Assembly: GCA_026874595.1 (NCBI GenBank)
Contig: CM049306.1
Coordinates: 6,274,019-6,338,018 of the forward strand
DNA length: 64,000 bases
Direction: 5' to 3'
Source of the DNA: Sipunculus nudus
Taxonomy: Eukaryota > Annelida > Sipuncula > Golfingiida > Sipunculidae
Shown piece after piece: positions 35,502 through 46,400 of the stretch. A program made the position numbers and the translations under genes. The notes below the pieces were generated by a model. The model was given only the letters and a program-made list of their open reading frames with translations. It ran no database searches and was not told where the DNA came from. Numbering within the stretch: position 1 is the stretch's first letter; each line of letters begins with the position of its first letter.

Positions 35502-36882
35502 GTGCTTAAAAACCTGGATGCCAAACTGTCACACCATACCGCACAACAACACCATCTCAAGAACCTGCTGCGGAATTATGAACATTTGTTTAGTGACATT
35601 CCAACACGAACTAACATGTTGTGCCATGACGTCGATGTTGGCGAGGCAAGCGCAGTCAAGCAACATCCATATAGACTAAATCCAGAAAAGCAAAAGTATC
35701 TACAGGATGAGATTCAGTGTTTCCTGGACAATGATTTTATTGAACCTAGTAAGAGTAACTGGAGTTCACCATGTATTCTTGTGCCAAAACCTGATGGAAG
35801 TTACCGTATGTGCACAGATTATCGAAAACTGAACTCTGTCACCAAGACTGACACGTTCCCGATTCCGAGGATCGATGATTGTATTGATAGAGTCGGTAGC
35901 TCCAGGTATGTTTCCAAGTTTGACTTGCTAAAAGGATTCTGGCAAGTTCCGTTCCGTGTCCGCATTTGTGACGCCGCAAGAACTGTACCAGTATAAAGTT
36001 ATGACGTTTTGCATGAAGAACTCGCCAGCCACGTCCCAGCGCCTCATCCATATGGTTGTCAAGGACATTCATGGCTGCGACGCATATATTGATGACCTTA
36101 TCGTGTACAGGAACACCTGGGAGAAACATCTGCAAATTCTTCGCGACCTTTTCGAAAGACTCAGTGAAGCACGTCTGACCGTCAAATTAGTCAAATCTGA
36201 GTTTTGCCATGCACAAGTAACATTTTTGGGTCATATTGTAGGGCAGTGTCAGGTAAAACCTGTTGATGCTAAGATAAGTGCTATTTCTGCATTTTCTAGA
36301 CCAGAGAACAAAAAGCAAATAATGCGTTTTCTTGGTATGGTTGGATACTACAGGAATTTTTGTCCAAATTTTGCTGCTGTAGCTGAACCTTTGACAAATT
36401 TGTTAAAGAAAAAAACAAAAGTTTGTATGGAATGTTCAGTGTGAAAGTGCATTTCAGAATTTGAAACCAATGCTGCAAAGTTCACCAGTTTTAGCAGCTC
36501 CAGACTTTTCTGTACCTTTTCAGTTAGCTGTGGATGCTAGTGATACTGCTGCTGGTGCTGTGTTGTTACAAGAAGGCAATGTAGCATAGATCATCCAATT
36601 TGTTATTTCTCAAGAAAGTTTAATGCAAACCAGAAAAACTACTCCACTATTGAAAAAGAATGTTTGGCTTTGATTTTGGCGTTGCAACATTTTAAAGTTT
36701 ATTTTACATCATCAGTCAGGCCTATCATTGTCTTCAGTGATCACGATCCCCTCACGTTCATGAACAAGTTGAAGTGTAATAATCAAAGATGGAGTTTGTT
36801 CTTACAGGATTACAATCTTGATATCATGCACATTAAAGGGAAAGACTATGTACCTGCTGATTGCTTATCGAGATGTTTATGA
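35502..36882 (+). pseudogene. pol: Reverse transcriptase and RNase H
   Basis: The first open part (35502-35996) carries SSPCILVPKPDGSYRMCTDY, RKLNSV, FPIPRIDD, SRYVSKFDLLKGFWQVP. A small deletion and frameshift follow that remove the LTE-R-IS motif. The second part (35956-36444) carries FVTPQELYQYKVMTFCMKNS, the catalytic YIDDLIVY, and FLGHIVG. Another shift leads to RNase H: FQLAVDASDTAAGAVLLQEG (36515-36573, then a stop), YSTIEKECLALILAL, and 36664-36882 with FSDHDPLTF and YVPADCLSR. The acidic catalytic residues of both domains are still there; only frame breaks inactivate it. Confidence 0.92.
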
Positions 36883-36964
36883 AATGTTGTGAACAGGATT
36901 TTTATTTATTGTTGTAGATAAGATGATTTTGAGATGTTGTAAAAATTTTAGAGATTGAGATCGC

Positions 36965-37019
36965 GAAAAAGAAAGTTTTCCGTGAAAACTTTCTTTTTTC
37001 TTACAGGGGGGGGGGGGAG
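36965..37019 (+). promoter_or_regulatory. Hairpin and polypurine tract before the 3' LTR
   Basis: GAAAAAGAAAGTTTTC (36965-36980), loop CGT, then GAAAACTTTCTTTTTTC form a nearly perfect 16-bp stem. A run of G (ACAGGGGGGG...GAG, 37003-37019) follows and meets the TG of the 3' LTR, as expected for the plus-strand primer. Confidence 0.85.
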
Positions 37020-37785
37020 TGTTACAGGTGCTCTTTTTATTGTGTTACACGGGCGTAACTCATGTTGTAGCGCTCTTGCCTGGCCACTTGTTACATTCTA
37101 TGTTTTATCCGTACCGATTGAACTCGTGTTGTCCTGCTGGCTTGGTCGTGAGTCAGGTGTACAACATGGTGTGTGGAGACACGCAGCGCTGTTTTTCTAA
37201 AGAATTCCTGAAACGTGTGCTCTGCAAGACCTTACAGACTGTTTGAGAAGTGGAAAATTCTCGGCTTGGGGTGTGAAGGTATATAAAGGGGCTGTTTTTT
37301 AAAACCAGGGGGGCAGAGAGAGAACAGCAAAGCAGATTCCAGCGAACGCAGAAGCGTGTATCAGGACCTTATCCGACGAATGCGGCAATTATAGATTTTT
37401 TAAACACTTTCTCCTGGATTTTATGCATTTGGACTTCAGTTTACTTTCTGGGTTGTTGCAAGAACTTTCCACTGGACTGTCATTCTCCGGGACTTATCGT
37501 TGTGATGGTGTTGGTATCCAGGTACTGTACCATTATCTTTCTATGTGACTGTATTGACTTGTTGCTATACCGCTGTTTTACTGTATAATTGTATTGATTT
37601 AGTGTATTTTATTGTAAGGGTTGTTTTAAGAATAAATTATAATTATTTGTTAACAAAAAAACACTGACTTCTTTATTCATTCCCCTAGACATTTCACACT
37701 GCCAGAATCTGATTTTTTTTATCTCCCGTTACAGAATTTGTGTTCATCAGGCATACGTGATCTGTTTATATTAGGTTCCATAACA
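37020..37785 (+). repeat. 3' LTR
   Basis: It is 766 bp with TATATAAAGGGGCTG (TATA), GAATAAATTATAATT (poly-A signal) and the end TTCCATAACA, followed by the target duplication CCAT. Confidence 0.93.
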
Positions 37786-37954
37786 CCATATGTAGCCGTG
37801 GGCATGGAAACGCCATTTTTTAAGAGGTAAAGACCTTTAACCGCACTGACAAACGTATATAATGGACACACACAAAAACTTGCATCCGCATCCGTATACC
37901 TATCCGCACCACACACGCACCGCGTCCGTATACAAGTGGACGCGCAGCTTTACT

Positions 37955-39824
37955 AAGTCACTGGGGAAATAATCAGGCAATCCAACACAGTGATGGGCTA
38001 TTATCAATGAATGGGGAGAAATATCCAATATTGCCCAATAAAAAAGACCACACACATTTTCAGGTGTCGCCATGCATTAAAGACGCCCATGTAAAAAAGT
38101 GATCACACTCACCACTGGGTCCAAGTTCTGATAGACTTGCCCAGTCGACAAAGCTTACAAGACAGCTCTCTTTGATACAGCTATGGAGGCTTGTTTTCGC
38201 TATATATGGCAGAACTTAAGACAGGTACTTTTAACTACCTGCTAATTATATTAGTTATTGCTTCCTCGCCGTTCAATTATAGTGCGAAAGTCCCGGACTC
38301 GCACCTTTCGCTGCATGAGGTTACGTTTTATTATAAACATTTTAGTAGCAAATATATTTACTAACGGGCCAGCAGGTCTGACGAATTACTAACATAGTTT
38401 TTAACAGACACTTGCGTGTAGGCCATGATGTCTGAGAGATGGACTTTTTCCAACAACGTTTTATATAATTTTGCCTGTACATGCACATGTGTATCATCAT
38501 TCACAGAGCCCAGGTAAATGTGAAAAGCCTGGGTTTTGTTAATATACCACCAGGAACCTGGTATCGGGCCGCATAAGACAGATGTTTAATACCGGGACCA
38601 TGCCACAATCCCCTTACGTTCGGTCAGATGGTAGATCAAGCTTCACCTCCATAAACAAAACGATTGAAGTGTGTATGATGCCAACAAAATTGTCTCACGT
38701 GTACAGTTTCCATTTTACAATGTCCTTATTTTTAAAGAGTATAATTTTTCCTCTTTAACAGAGCTTTACCACTACATGCCCATCTCCAATACAGTATATT
38801 TATGTACATTTGAAAAAAAAAATCTAACTCCTTTGTTATAGCATTTATTTTAGCAATACCTTTTAAATACATAAGAAAGGGAGATGAAAAAGATGATGCG
38901 TGAAAGGTATTAATTAATCTTATGTCAGCTTTCCGTGTAGACATATATGCCCAGGGACGCTTCAACTGTTTAATTTCCCATAAAGAGATATGGTTATGCC
39001 CGGGTTCACCTCACGGTCCGTGTCCATATACTACAAACCCCACTGGTCCAAGCACATGATGTCGGACGTGGCCGTGCTCGGAAAACCCAAGCTGTGTTTA
39101 CTTACCTGAATGAGTCACCGGTAAGTCCCCCCCCCCCGGACCTGCAGAGCTACACTTGATAATCAATGAATAATATCCTCTCAATGTATTTGAAAATAAC
39201 TGCTCTCCCAGGCGATACGAGGCGCTGAGCAAGGTTCAGGTCGTTAATGGAATAGTCGATGGTCTATTAAGACTCCGTTTTCCTTTGTTGCGCTCTGTAC
39301 CAGGATGTTAAATGGTAAGCTAAGTTTGATCGGTACTTCATTGTGATACAGGTAGGGGCTAATCACCTGTATACCTGTAGGCATGCACTCACTATAGCAG
39401 CCTTGTACAGATAACAGGTATATATTTTCCAAAATACATCCGTCAGTGTGTGCATATGTCATGTGGCATGGCTACTGTGGCCTCGGTTTAACTGACTTTG
39501 TGTATATCTGTTACTCGTTCTTGCGTACTGCACCTTGGACCTGTCTGTGTGATGTCTGTGTGAAGCTACCAAAGGTTAGTAGTTCATAATATTATTCTTG
39601 TTTGAAGCACGTATTCAACAAAACACACACACACAGGCGTGACGGTAGGCCGCACATGGACGGTTTAGGTCCCAGGATGCGGGTTTGTTGGTGACAGTGG
39701 TTATAATTAGAGCGGCGACACACACGACACCTAGTGGAGGAGAGTACCTCAACTGGCAATCAACACGGAACAATGCCATTTGCTCACATTGGGGTGCCTC
39801 ACGACATCTTAGGTCAAGTACAAT

Positions 39825-39827
<3 letters not shown>
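37955..39827. other. No gene seen
   Basis: This is AT-rich unique sequence with a poly-C run at 39127. No family is recognised in its short frames. Confidence 0.45.

Positions 39828-39883
<56 letters not shown>
39828..39883. repeat. (TA)n microsatellite with (CA)n end
   Basis: TA runs on into ACACACACAC. From 39894 to 40858 no gene is seen; a poly-G run lies at 40202-40218. Confidence 0.96.
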
Positions 39884-39893
<10 letters not shown>

Positions 39894-40858
39894 TTGTTAC
39901 CGTAAACCGATTCGGATATTTACAATTTAAGTTTCGATAATACTAGTGTGAATGACGATGGTCTCTCTTTTATGCGGGATAAACAAATAGCTCTATCTTG
40001 TAATGGTAAAGAATACGTGAAACAACTGATCCAGGTTACCTTCTAATTTGAAATTAAACAAGCTGTTTTTAGATTACATTTCTACATAGAACCATTTATA
40101 ATATAAGAATATTCGAGATCTATTTCACTTAATGATAAGCTGAAAGCGTCCCTTTCCTATATTGTTAAAAGTATTTAAAGTAAAGAGTTTTTTTTCGGGT
40201 GTGGGGGGGGGGGGGGGCCTTTCACAGAAAATACAAGGATTTTTCTGTTATTCCTTTACGTGACACGAATCTGTGGCTATTTATAGTTTCGACGACCATG
40301 AATGAAACAGGGAACAAAGCAAGCCACATGTACTTAAATATCATTTTGTAATGAATTGTTCTAATCATTGATAATACATTTCTGAACAAGGCCTACAGGC
40401 CTAATGCGAACCTGTGCATATGGATATACACCAGGTATAACGCTTCAATGCTGAACCACTACTTTTCATATATATGAACAATGCAAGTACTAAACATTTT
40501 GAACAAGAAACAATACACAAACATCACTGCTGAAATTCTGGCATGGGTGCACACAACACAAAAATTATTGTAAGTGGCACCCCCAGTCTTGTATACGACA
40601 AAGCTATTTGACATGTACAAATATGCCCAATTTCAGGCTGATATATCAAATTCTTCCGTAGAATTAAGCAGGCAAATACACTTTGTAAAAGTCATTGTAG
40701 ATGGCGACACCTGTCTTGTGAACGAGAAAGCCATTAAAGACACATAGACAGGTCCGAATATCAGGCCAATACATCAAACTTACCTTGAGTCTGATGCATG
40801 GGGCTGACCAGGCTTAGGTGAGAAAGGCTGTTGCCCCGAGTGTACTGTGACAAATTAC

Positions 40859-41290
40859 TGGCTCAGGCTACTGCACTGAGTGAACTCTTGACCTGCACCT
40901 GGCTAGACTGAGTGAACTTTTGACCTGTACCTGGCTGCACTGAGTGAACTCTTGACCTGTTGCTTAATCTGACACAGTTGGCAGTTTGACAAAGCTGTAA
41001 ATAAATCCAGGCTGACCTTTTGCCTATTGCCAAATCTGAAACAGTAGCCACACAATTACATAAGCTCACAGATTGGCTCCATATGCAGCCCTGAGGGGCA
41101 TGACACCCATGAGGTGATCACATGATACTCATGAGGTGATCATATGCTACCCATGAGATGATTACATGCTGCCCATGAGGTGATCACATGCCTTGTGCTT
41201 GGCTGCACTGATTGAACTGTTGACCTATATTTGGCTGCACTGAATGAACTCTTGATCTGTTGCCAAATCTGAAACAGTTGGCAGTTTCTC
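40859..41290 (+). repeat. Two short tandem arrays (36 bp and 28 bp units)
   Basis: A unit GGCTGCACTGAGTGAACTCT plus TGACCTGTACCT repeats about three times at 40860-40965 and again at 41200-41270. Between them CCCATGAGGTGATCACATG repeats four times (41096-41190); each copy includes TGATCA. Confidence 0.8.
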
Positions 41291-41329
41291 AACCTATTCA
41301 AGAAATATACACAATCTTGGCCTGTTATG

Positions 41330-42780
41330 TAACTCTGCTAAAATTTATCCAACACAAACCATTTGAACAAACTTGAGAGGGCTCGCCTCTGGGATCATTT
41401 CTGTAAAATATTGAACAATTTGACTGGACTTTTTACAAGAAGAAGTCTTTTAAAAAATTTTTCAGCTTTTTCCTTGTAAAATCTAAGTAAATGCTGATAG
41501 AAAAACTAAGCTGAATCCATCTACATTTGATATGTGACAGATAATTGCATAACATTTGGGGATGGTAGCTCCTGCTATTCCTGAGAAATTATGAGTTAGT
41601 GTACAGATGATATGTAATATCATAAATCTACATTTTTAAAAGCTTTTATAAAACATTCTTGTCAATATTTTCCATAAATAACCTATAATTTAAATGTCTA
41701 GAGGCATGATGTAATGGATGCTGATAAACTGGTGCTAGGCTAGATGTACCTGCTTCACACAGCTAACATATTTGGTAAAATGACTCAATTCAATCTTTAT
41801 AATTCAGCCAAAATTCATTTTTTGGAACCATAAAAGACAATTATTATAAGAATGATTCAGGGAATTATTCTTGCAAAATATTAAACAAACTGGCTTCAGT
41901 ATCATCATCAGTCGAAAAACGTTTTGTAGGTTTATAACTCATATGGGAAAATACAGCAAAATGGCAAAGTTCAGCTTCCCATAACTCAGCCAAAAATCAT
42001 TGAATCAAAACCATTTGAACAAACTTGAATTATCAACATCTAAGGATAGTTAATGTGTGAGATTTAGGAATTTGGCCAAGTGGTTTTTGAGAAGATTTTT
42101 GTAGCCACTTAGCTAAAATGGGCTGTTATGGCATATGACTAAATTCAGCTTCCCATAACTTAGCCAAAAGTCACTGAACTGAGACCATTTGAACAAACTT
42201 CAGAAGCACTACCCTAGGATCATTTCTGTGCGATATTAAACAATTTGGCCATTTCGTTTCAGAGAGGAAGTTATTTGTAGCTGTCAATATGATACGGGCA
42301 CTGATGACCCCCGTACAAAAAAGGCCGATGCAGGTGGCGCCACCAATACCTCAATTTCAGATATGACTCATGTGACCAACATTGGCATAAAATTTGGTGA
42401 TGATAGCTACAGCCATTTCTGAGATTGTAATTTTAGTATGCTTTCTTGGACAGCTGACTAAGTTCAACTTCCCGTAACTTGGCCAAAAATCACCGAACTT
42501 AAACCATTCGAACAAACTTGAGAGAGATTGTTCCAGGAATCATTTCATTAAAATATTGGACAATTTGGCTAAACAGATTCGGAGAAGAAGATTTTTTTAA
42601 GCTTTTTTAGCTTTTTCCCTATAAAATCTTAGAAAATGCAGTTAGCCAAAAAATAAGCAAAATCCGATAGAGTTTTTTAGATGACTAATTTTATGCATAA
42701 AATTTCGTGATGCTAATTCTTGCCGTTTTCAAGATAGTATGGGTTAACGTACAGACGACGGACGCCGGGCGACGCCACAC
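41330..42780 (+). repeat. Old dispersed repeats with AACCATTTGAACAAACTTGAG
   Basis: The block CATAACTCAGCCAAAA ... AACCATTTGAACAAACTTGA recurs at about 41350, 42000, 42180 and 42500, with GGATCATTTCTGT-like and TTTTTAGCTTTTTCC parts. The palindrome GGTGGCGCCACC stands at 42333-42344, as in the intron array at 57 kb. These are decayed copies of a longer repeat family. Confidence 0.65.
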
Positions 42781-43129
42781 CATCGCATAAGCTCACAGGT
42801 TCGCTAAAAATATTTAATTCAACCGTTAGGTAAATCTTCAACGGTTTACAGTAACAGTGGCGTAGGCGGAGGTTAGCACTCGGCGGAGGCTGAATGATTC
42901 CTCAGCAGAATAACGTGTTTATTCCTTATAGAATTGTAGGCGAAATAAAACGGGTGCCACGCTAAGTAGGTACCGGAAGTAGAACAACATAAGGGTATGG
43001 GTTAAAGTGAAAGGAAAGGAATGAATCATGTCACATAAATATATAGGGAAAGAGCCAGTGGGTATTACTATACATCTGAATAAAATATGTTCAGTTTTAA
43101 ATAGGTAACACAAAGGGGCATATAATATA

Positions 43130-43168
43130 TAAAATATATATATATATATATAATATATATGATATAAA

Positions 43169-43226
<58 letters not shown>
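43130..43226. repeat. (TA)n microsatellite upstream of the MGAT5-like start exon
   Basis: TA runs are interrupted by AATAATA and GATATAAAA. The run ends 15 bp before the splice acceptor at 43240-43241. Confidence 0.95.
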
Positions 43227-43228
<2 letters not shown>

Positions 43229-43241
43229 CAATTCTTTACAG

Positions 43242-43409
43242 AAGACCACTCAAGAATGCTGTGGATGTAAATGGCCCGACTGAAGCGCCGCCTGCTGGAA
43301 ACCATCTCGGCTGCTATAGCCATATGCGTTTTATTCCAAGTGCTCAGTTTCAATCTCACCCCGACCTCGAACACCTCACATGGACATGCTGCATCGCCGA
43401 CTCGCCAAG
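43242..43409 (+). CDS. MGAT5-like: MGAT5-like exon 1: cytoplasmic tail and membrane anchor
   Basis: An acceptor (TTCAATTCTTTACAG, ending 43241) implies an upstream non-coding exon that was not found. The ATG at 43271 is the start, because TAA stands in frame directly before it (43268-43270). The 46 codons give a basic tail (MARLKRRLLET), a hydrophobic anchor (ISAAIAICVLFQVLSF) and a luminal start with two N-glycosylation sequons (NLT, NTS). This is the layout of a Golgi glycosyltransferase N-terminus. The donor is CAAG|GTACTG, leaving phase 1. Assignment to the downstream MGAT5-like exons is by topology, strand and phase; there is no sequence match, as this part is not conserved in the family. 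Confidence 0.68.
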
Positions 43410-46400
43410 GTACTGTACTACATTTATAAAGCATGTGATTCCAGTTTTAACTGGCCGATTACGCGGCTTTTCAAATTTGCTTCCATGATCCCCGGTCTCA
43501 CTCTGTACATCCTATAAATATGATATTAAACCCGCAAGGGCGTTACATGGGTTTTTTCCTCCGTTTGTTTACTTGCAAAATTGCTAATCAAATATGAACG
43601 GATTTTGATCAAATTTTCGGAAAGGGTTGGGGAACACCATTAGAACAACTCACTGGCATTTGGAGGTAACTCGTAGAGCAGCTCCATACAGTTTGCAAAT
43701 AATTTTTTCCCAAAATTATATCAGGATCCTGGGAATATCCCGGATCAGGAGAAACATAATGTTGGCGGAGGTATGCGGTCTGTGAGTGCTGTTTTAAATT
43801 GCTTTAGCAAGATTGTATGACAAGCATTATAATGCATGCACGTCTTGTGTGCTGTTTTATTTTCGATATATAAAAGCAGTTATTGTTTTTATGGTCTCTG
43901 CAATGACTACGTAAATCACAATATTTGATGAGTTCCGTGTAATTGTATTGTCATATAAATGATAATATTGCATAAATCATTTCCACATAAATCCGTTTCA
44001 GGTCTGTCATAAAAAGAATCGTACCCATATGGCCAGATAGAATTGTATACACATAAATGATAGGTATTAAATATAAATAACTACATAAGGCCAAAAAAAA
44101 ATAAAAGGTATGGTTCTCAGGCATCGCCCGCGTCAATTATAACCCCCCGCATCAAAAATGTTGTTTTTGATTTTCATTTTTCAAGAAGATATATAATATA
44201 ATACAATTTTGATAAGATTCCCTTTGTTATATAGTGCTTTTACCTGTTTAGCAAAAATTTATGTTTCATGTTTTTCCCTGATCATATGACATTTTTATTG
44301 AAACATACAAAAAAGATAAAAAATTAAATATCGCCCGCCCGCGCTGATATATTAAAAAAGTGCCTGAAAACCATGCCTCTAATTTCTTGGCCTAATCCAT
44401 GTGAAATAATAGATTTGTAAAAGTATCCTCTCCTTTTTAGGCCAAGTCACATAAACGGACATGGAAAGTTATTTCCTCAGTAGATCAGTGTATTTTTAGG
44501 AATCTAATCAGTTAAATTCAATTTATTGCCACAAGAATATATACATTATACATAAAACAGTTCATTTATATATCATTATTCCTGTGACAAAGAGGACTGA
44601 CTCACAGAGTATATGTCCTGTCGGTATTATTCACTACTGTAGGGACCTTGCTAGACGCGCCGTTCCATTTGACAGCGCCTAAGTACAGGGGGAAAAAGCG
44701 TTTTCCGCGATTTTTGACAGAGCGCTGTTTTTTCGTAAAATGACCTACGTTCACCAAACTTCAGGAATATACTGACAAGGAAAACTTTATAAGTGACTTT
44801 GAATTATGTTGTTTCCCCGACGTATATATCTTAAGTTATGGCGAGTTGAAAGTTGATGAAAATATTTCACAGTTTCGCAGTAGCGCCCCGTGCCACACGC
44901 GTTTCATCTCTTCGCAGCGTGGTCACATTTATATATTTTCCCTTGATTTGTTAACAGAATTACAGGATTCATCGTGCAGATTGGATTCATATAAGGTTTG
45001 ACCGTTTCGTATAATTTTAGATATTTAATTTTTTTAATTTTACACTTCTAAGTGCTATCAAAATATGGCAAAAAAAATTTTATTTATCCGAACGTTATCA
45101 GAAAATGTCACTTGAAGGGTGTATTTTTAACAAATAAAGCGATTTTTATTATACGTAAATAACCTGGGCGCCGCGTGTTTAAACTAGGAGACAAGGTGGC
45201 GGCGGCTGATGCGTGGAAGCGAGAGTAAATATATGCATTCTAAGTTACAATTGTGATACATAAATGTTATAAATGGCATCAAGTCAAAGAAGAAGGTCTA
45301 ACCCCAAAAGCGGAGTATCCACAAGCAGGCAAAGCAATGCCACACTGGACAGCAACGACACGAGAGAAAGAGGTGGGCGATATTGCAATGAAATACTAGA
45401 AGTAAACAAAGAGGGTGGAGCGCAGATGGTCTTGATAAACATGGAATAGATCGCACAGGCAGTAAAGGAGAGGGTTGAAGTTGAGGTGAAAAACCTAGAA
45501 ATGAACATAAACAAGAAAGGCTGCGGTAAACAAGGGCAAACCGCTAAAGACATTATTGATAGTATGCTACGAGTACTAACACATGCAATCTCAGTCGTTG
45601 TGTCTACCGCAGTATAACTGGTGCCACAAACGAACTGTTACAATCCATGCAGCGTATACAGACAGAAAACAAGAAGTTGGAGGACAAGTTAGATAAAGTA
45701 ATGAATCACCTGCAGAAACAGACCCTGCTCAATAGGTATAGAATTGATGAACCGAAGCAATACTCGAGGAGAGAGAACATTACGATAATTGGAGTACCAG
45801 AGGAGACCGATGAGAGCTCGAAACCTGAACTTACCACAAGAAAACAGTAGAGCTCCTCAACAGAATCGATGCAAACGTCCAGCCCTGTGACATATCAGCA
45901 TGCCATAGAGTGAGTACTAAAAACGGAACTGGGCCTCGACCAATCATCTGTAAATTCGTCTCAAGACAATCCAAAAAGAAAGTCATGGACAATAAAAAGA
46001 AACTGAAGGGACTGGCTGGACACAAATCGACTACTCTTAGAATGAAATTGTTCCACTACGTGAAAACACTGGAAAATGTGAAAGAAAGAACTGTGCATAC
46101 CAGAGAAGGTAGGATATTGTTCTTACAGAACGAAAACCAACATGGACTAAACAAGTGGATATCTGTGGATTCGGCTGAGGACTTATTCAAACTTGGTGTA
46201 CAACATATTGACTATGAAGTGCTGGGATTAAGTGACTGTTTGGTCAGTGTTCAGGATATTGTTGACGCATAGGACAGGCCAGGAGCGCCAGGTAAATGTA
46301 AGACTAAAGTTTCTCTTACCAAAGATAATAATTCTCATTTACTTCATGAACATAACTATGCATATTCCTGCGCAGATGCTAAATTGTATTTTCAGTCGAT

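Larger units (their letters stand above)
31032..37785 (+). mobile_element. Gmr1-type Ty3/Gypsy LTR retrotransposon, full-length but inactivated
   Basis: Two LTRs (31032-31765 and 37020-37785) with TGTTAC...AACA ends enclose a tRNA-Pro-type primer site, gag, protease, integrase, reverse transcriptase with RNase H, and a G-rich polypurine tract. CCAT lies on both sides (31028-31031 and 37786-37789), a 4-bp target duplication. The RT is of Gypsy type (TDYRKLN, YIDD), but the integrase lies before it, giving PR-INT-RT-RH. This copia-like order in a Gypsy element is the hallmark described for the Gmr1 group. Stops and frameshifts break gag, integrase, RT and RNase H, so this copy cannot move by itself. 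The two LTRs differ by a ~45-bp deletion in the left one and scattered substitutions, indicating moderate age. Confidence 0.92.
30898..37954. mobile_element. Small inverted-repeat element split by the LTR retrotransposon
   Basis: The left piece (30898-31031) starts AGTAAAGCTGTGTGTCCACT. The right piece (37790-37954) ends with the inverse AGTGGACGCGCAGCTTTACT, matching at 18 of 20 positions. Inside both arms are GCGGA- and GTCCAT-rich stretches. Without the 6.75-kb insertion and its duplicated CCAT the element would be about 300 bp. The ends resemble GC-rich MITEs with 'GTGTCCACTAGTGCGGA'-like sequence, but the superfamily is not assigned. No clear target duplication is visible. Confidence 0.65.

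Noticed and set aside
42853-42870. CAGTGGCGTAGGCGGAGG as a hAT-type end
   Set aside because: No matching inverted end was found nearby, so an element cannot be bounded.
45284-45553. Minus-strand 89-codon frame
   Set aside because: It is the shadow of LINE ORF1 on the opposite strand, whose L1-type motifs are clear on the plus strand.
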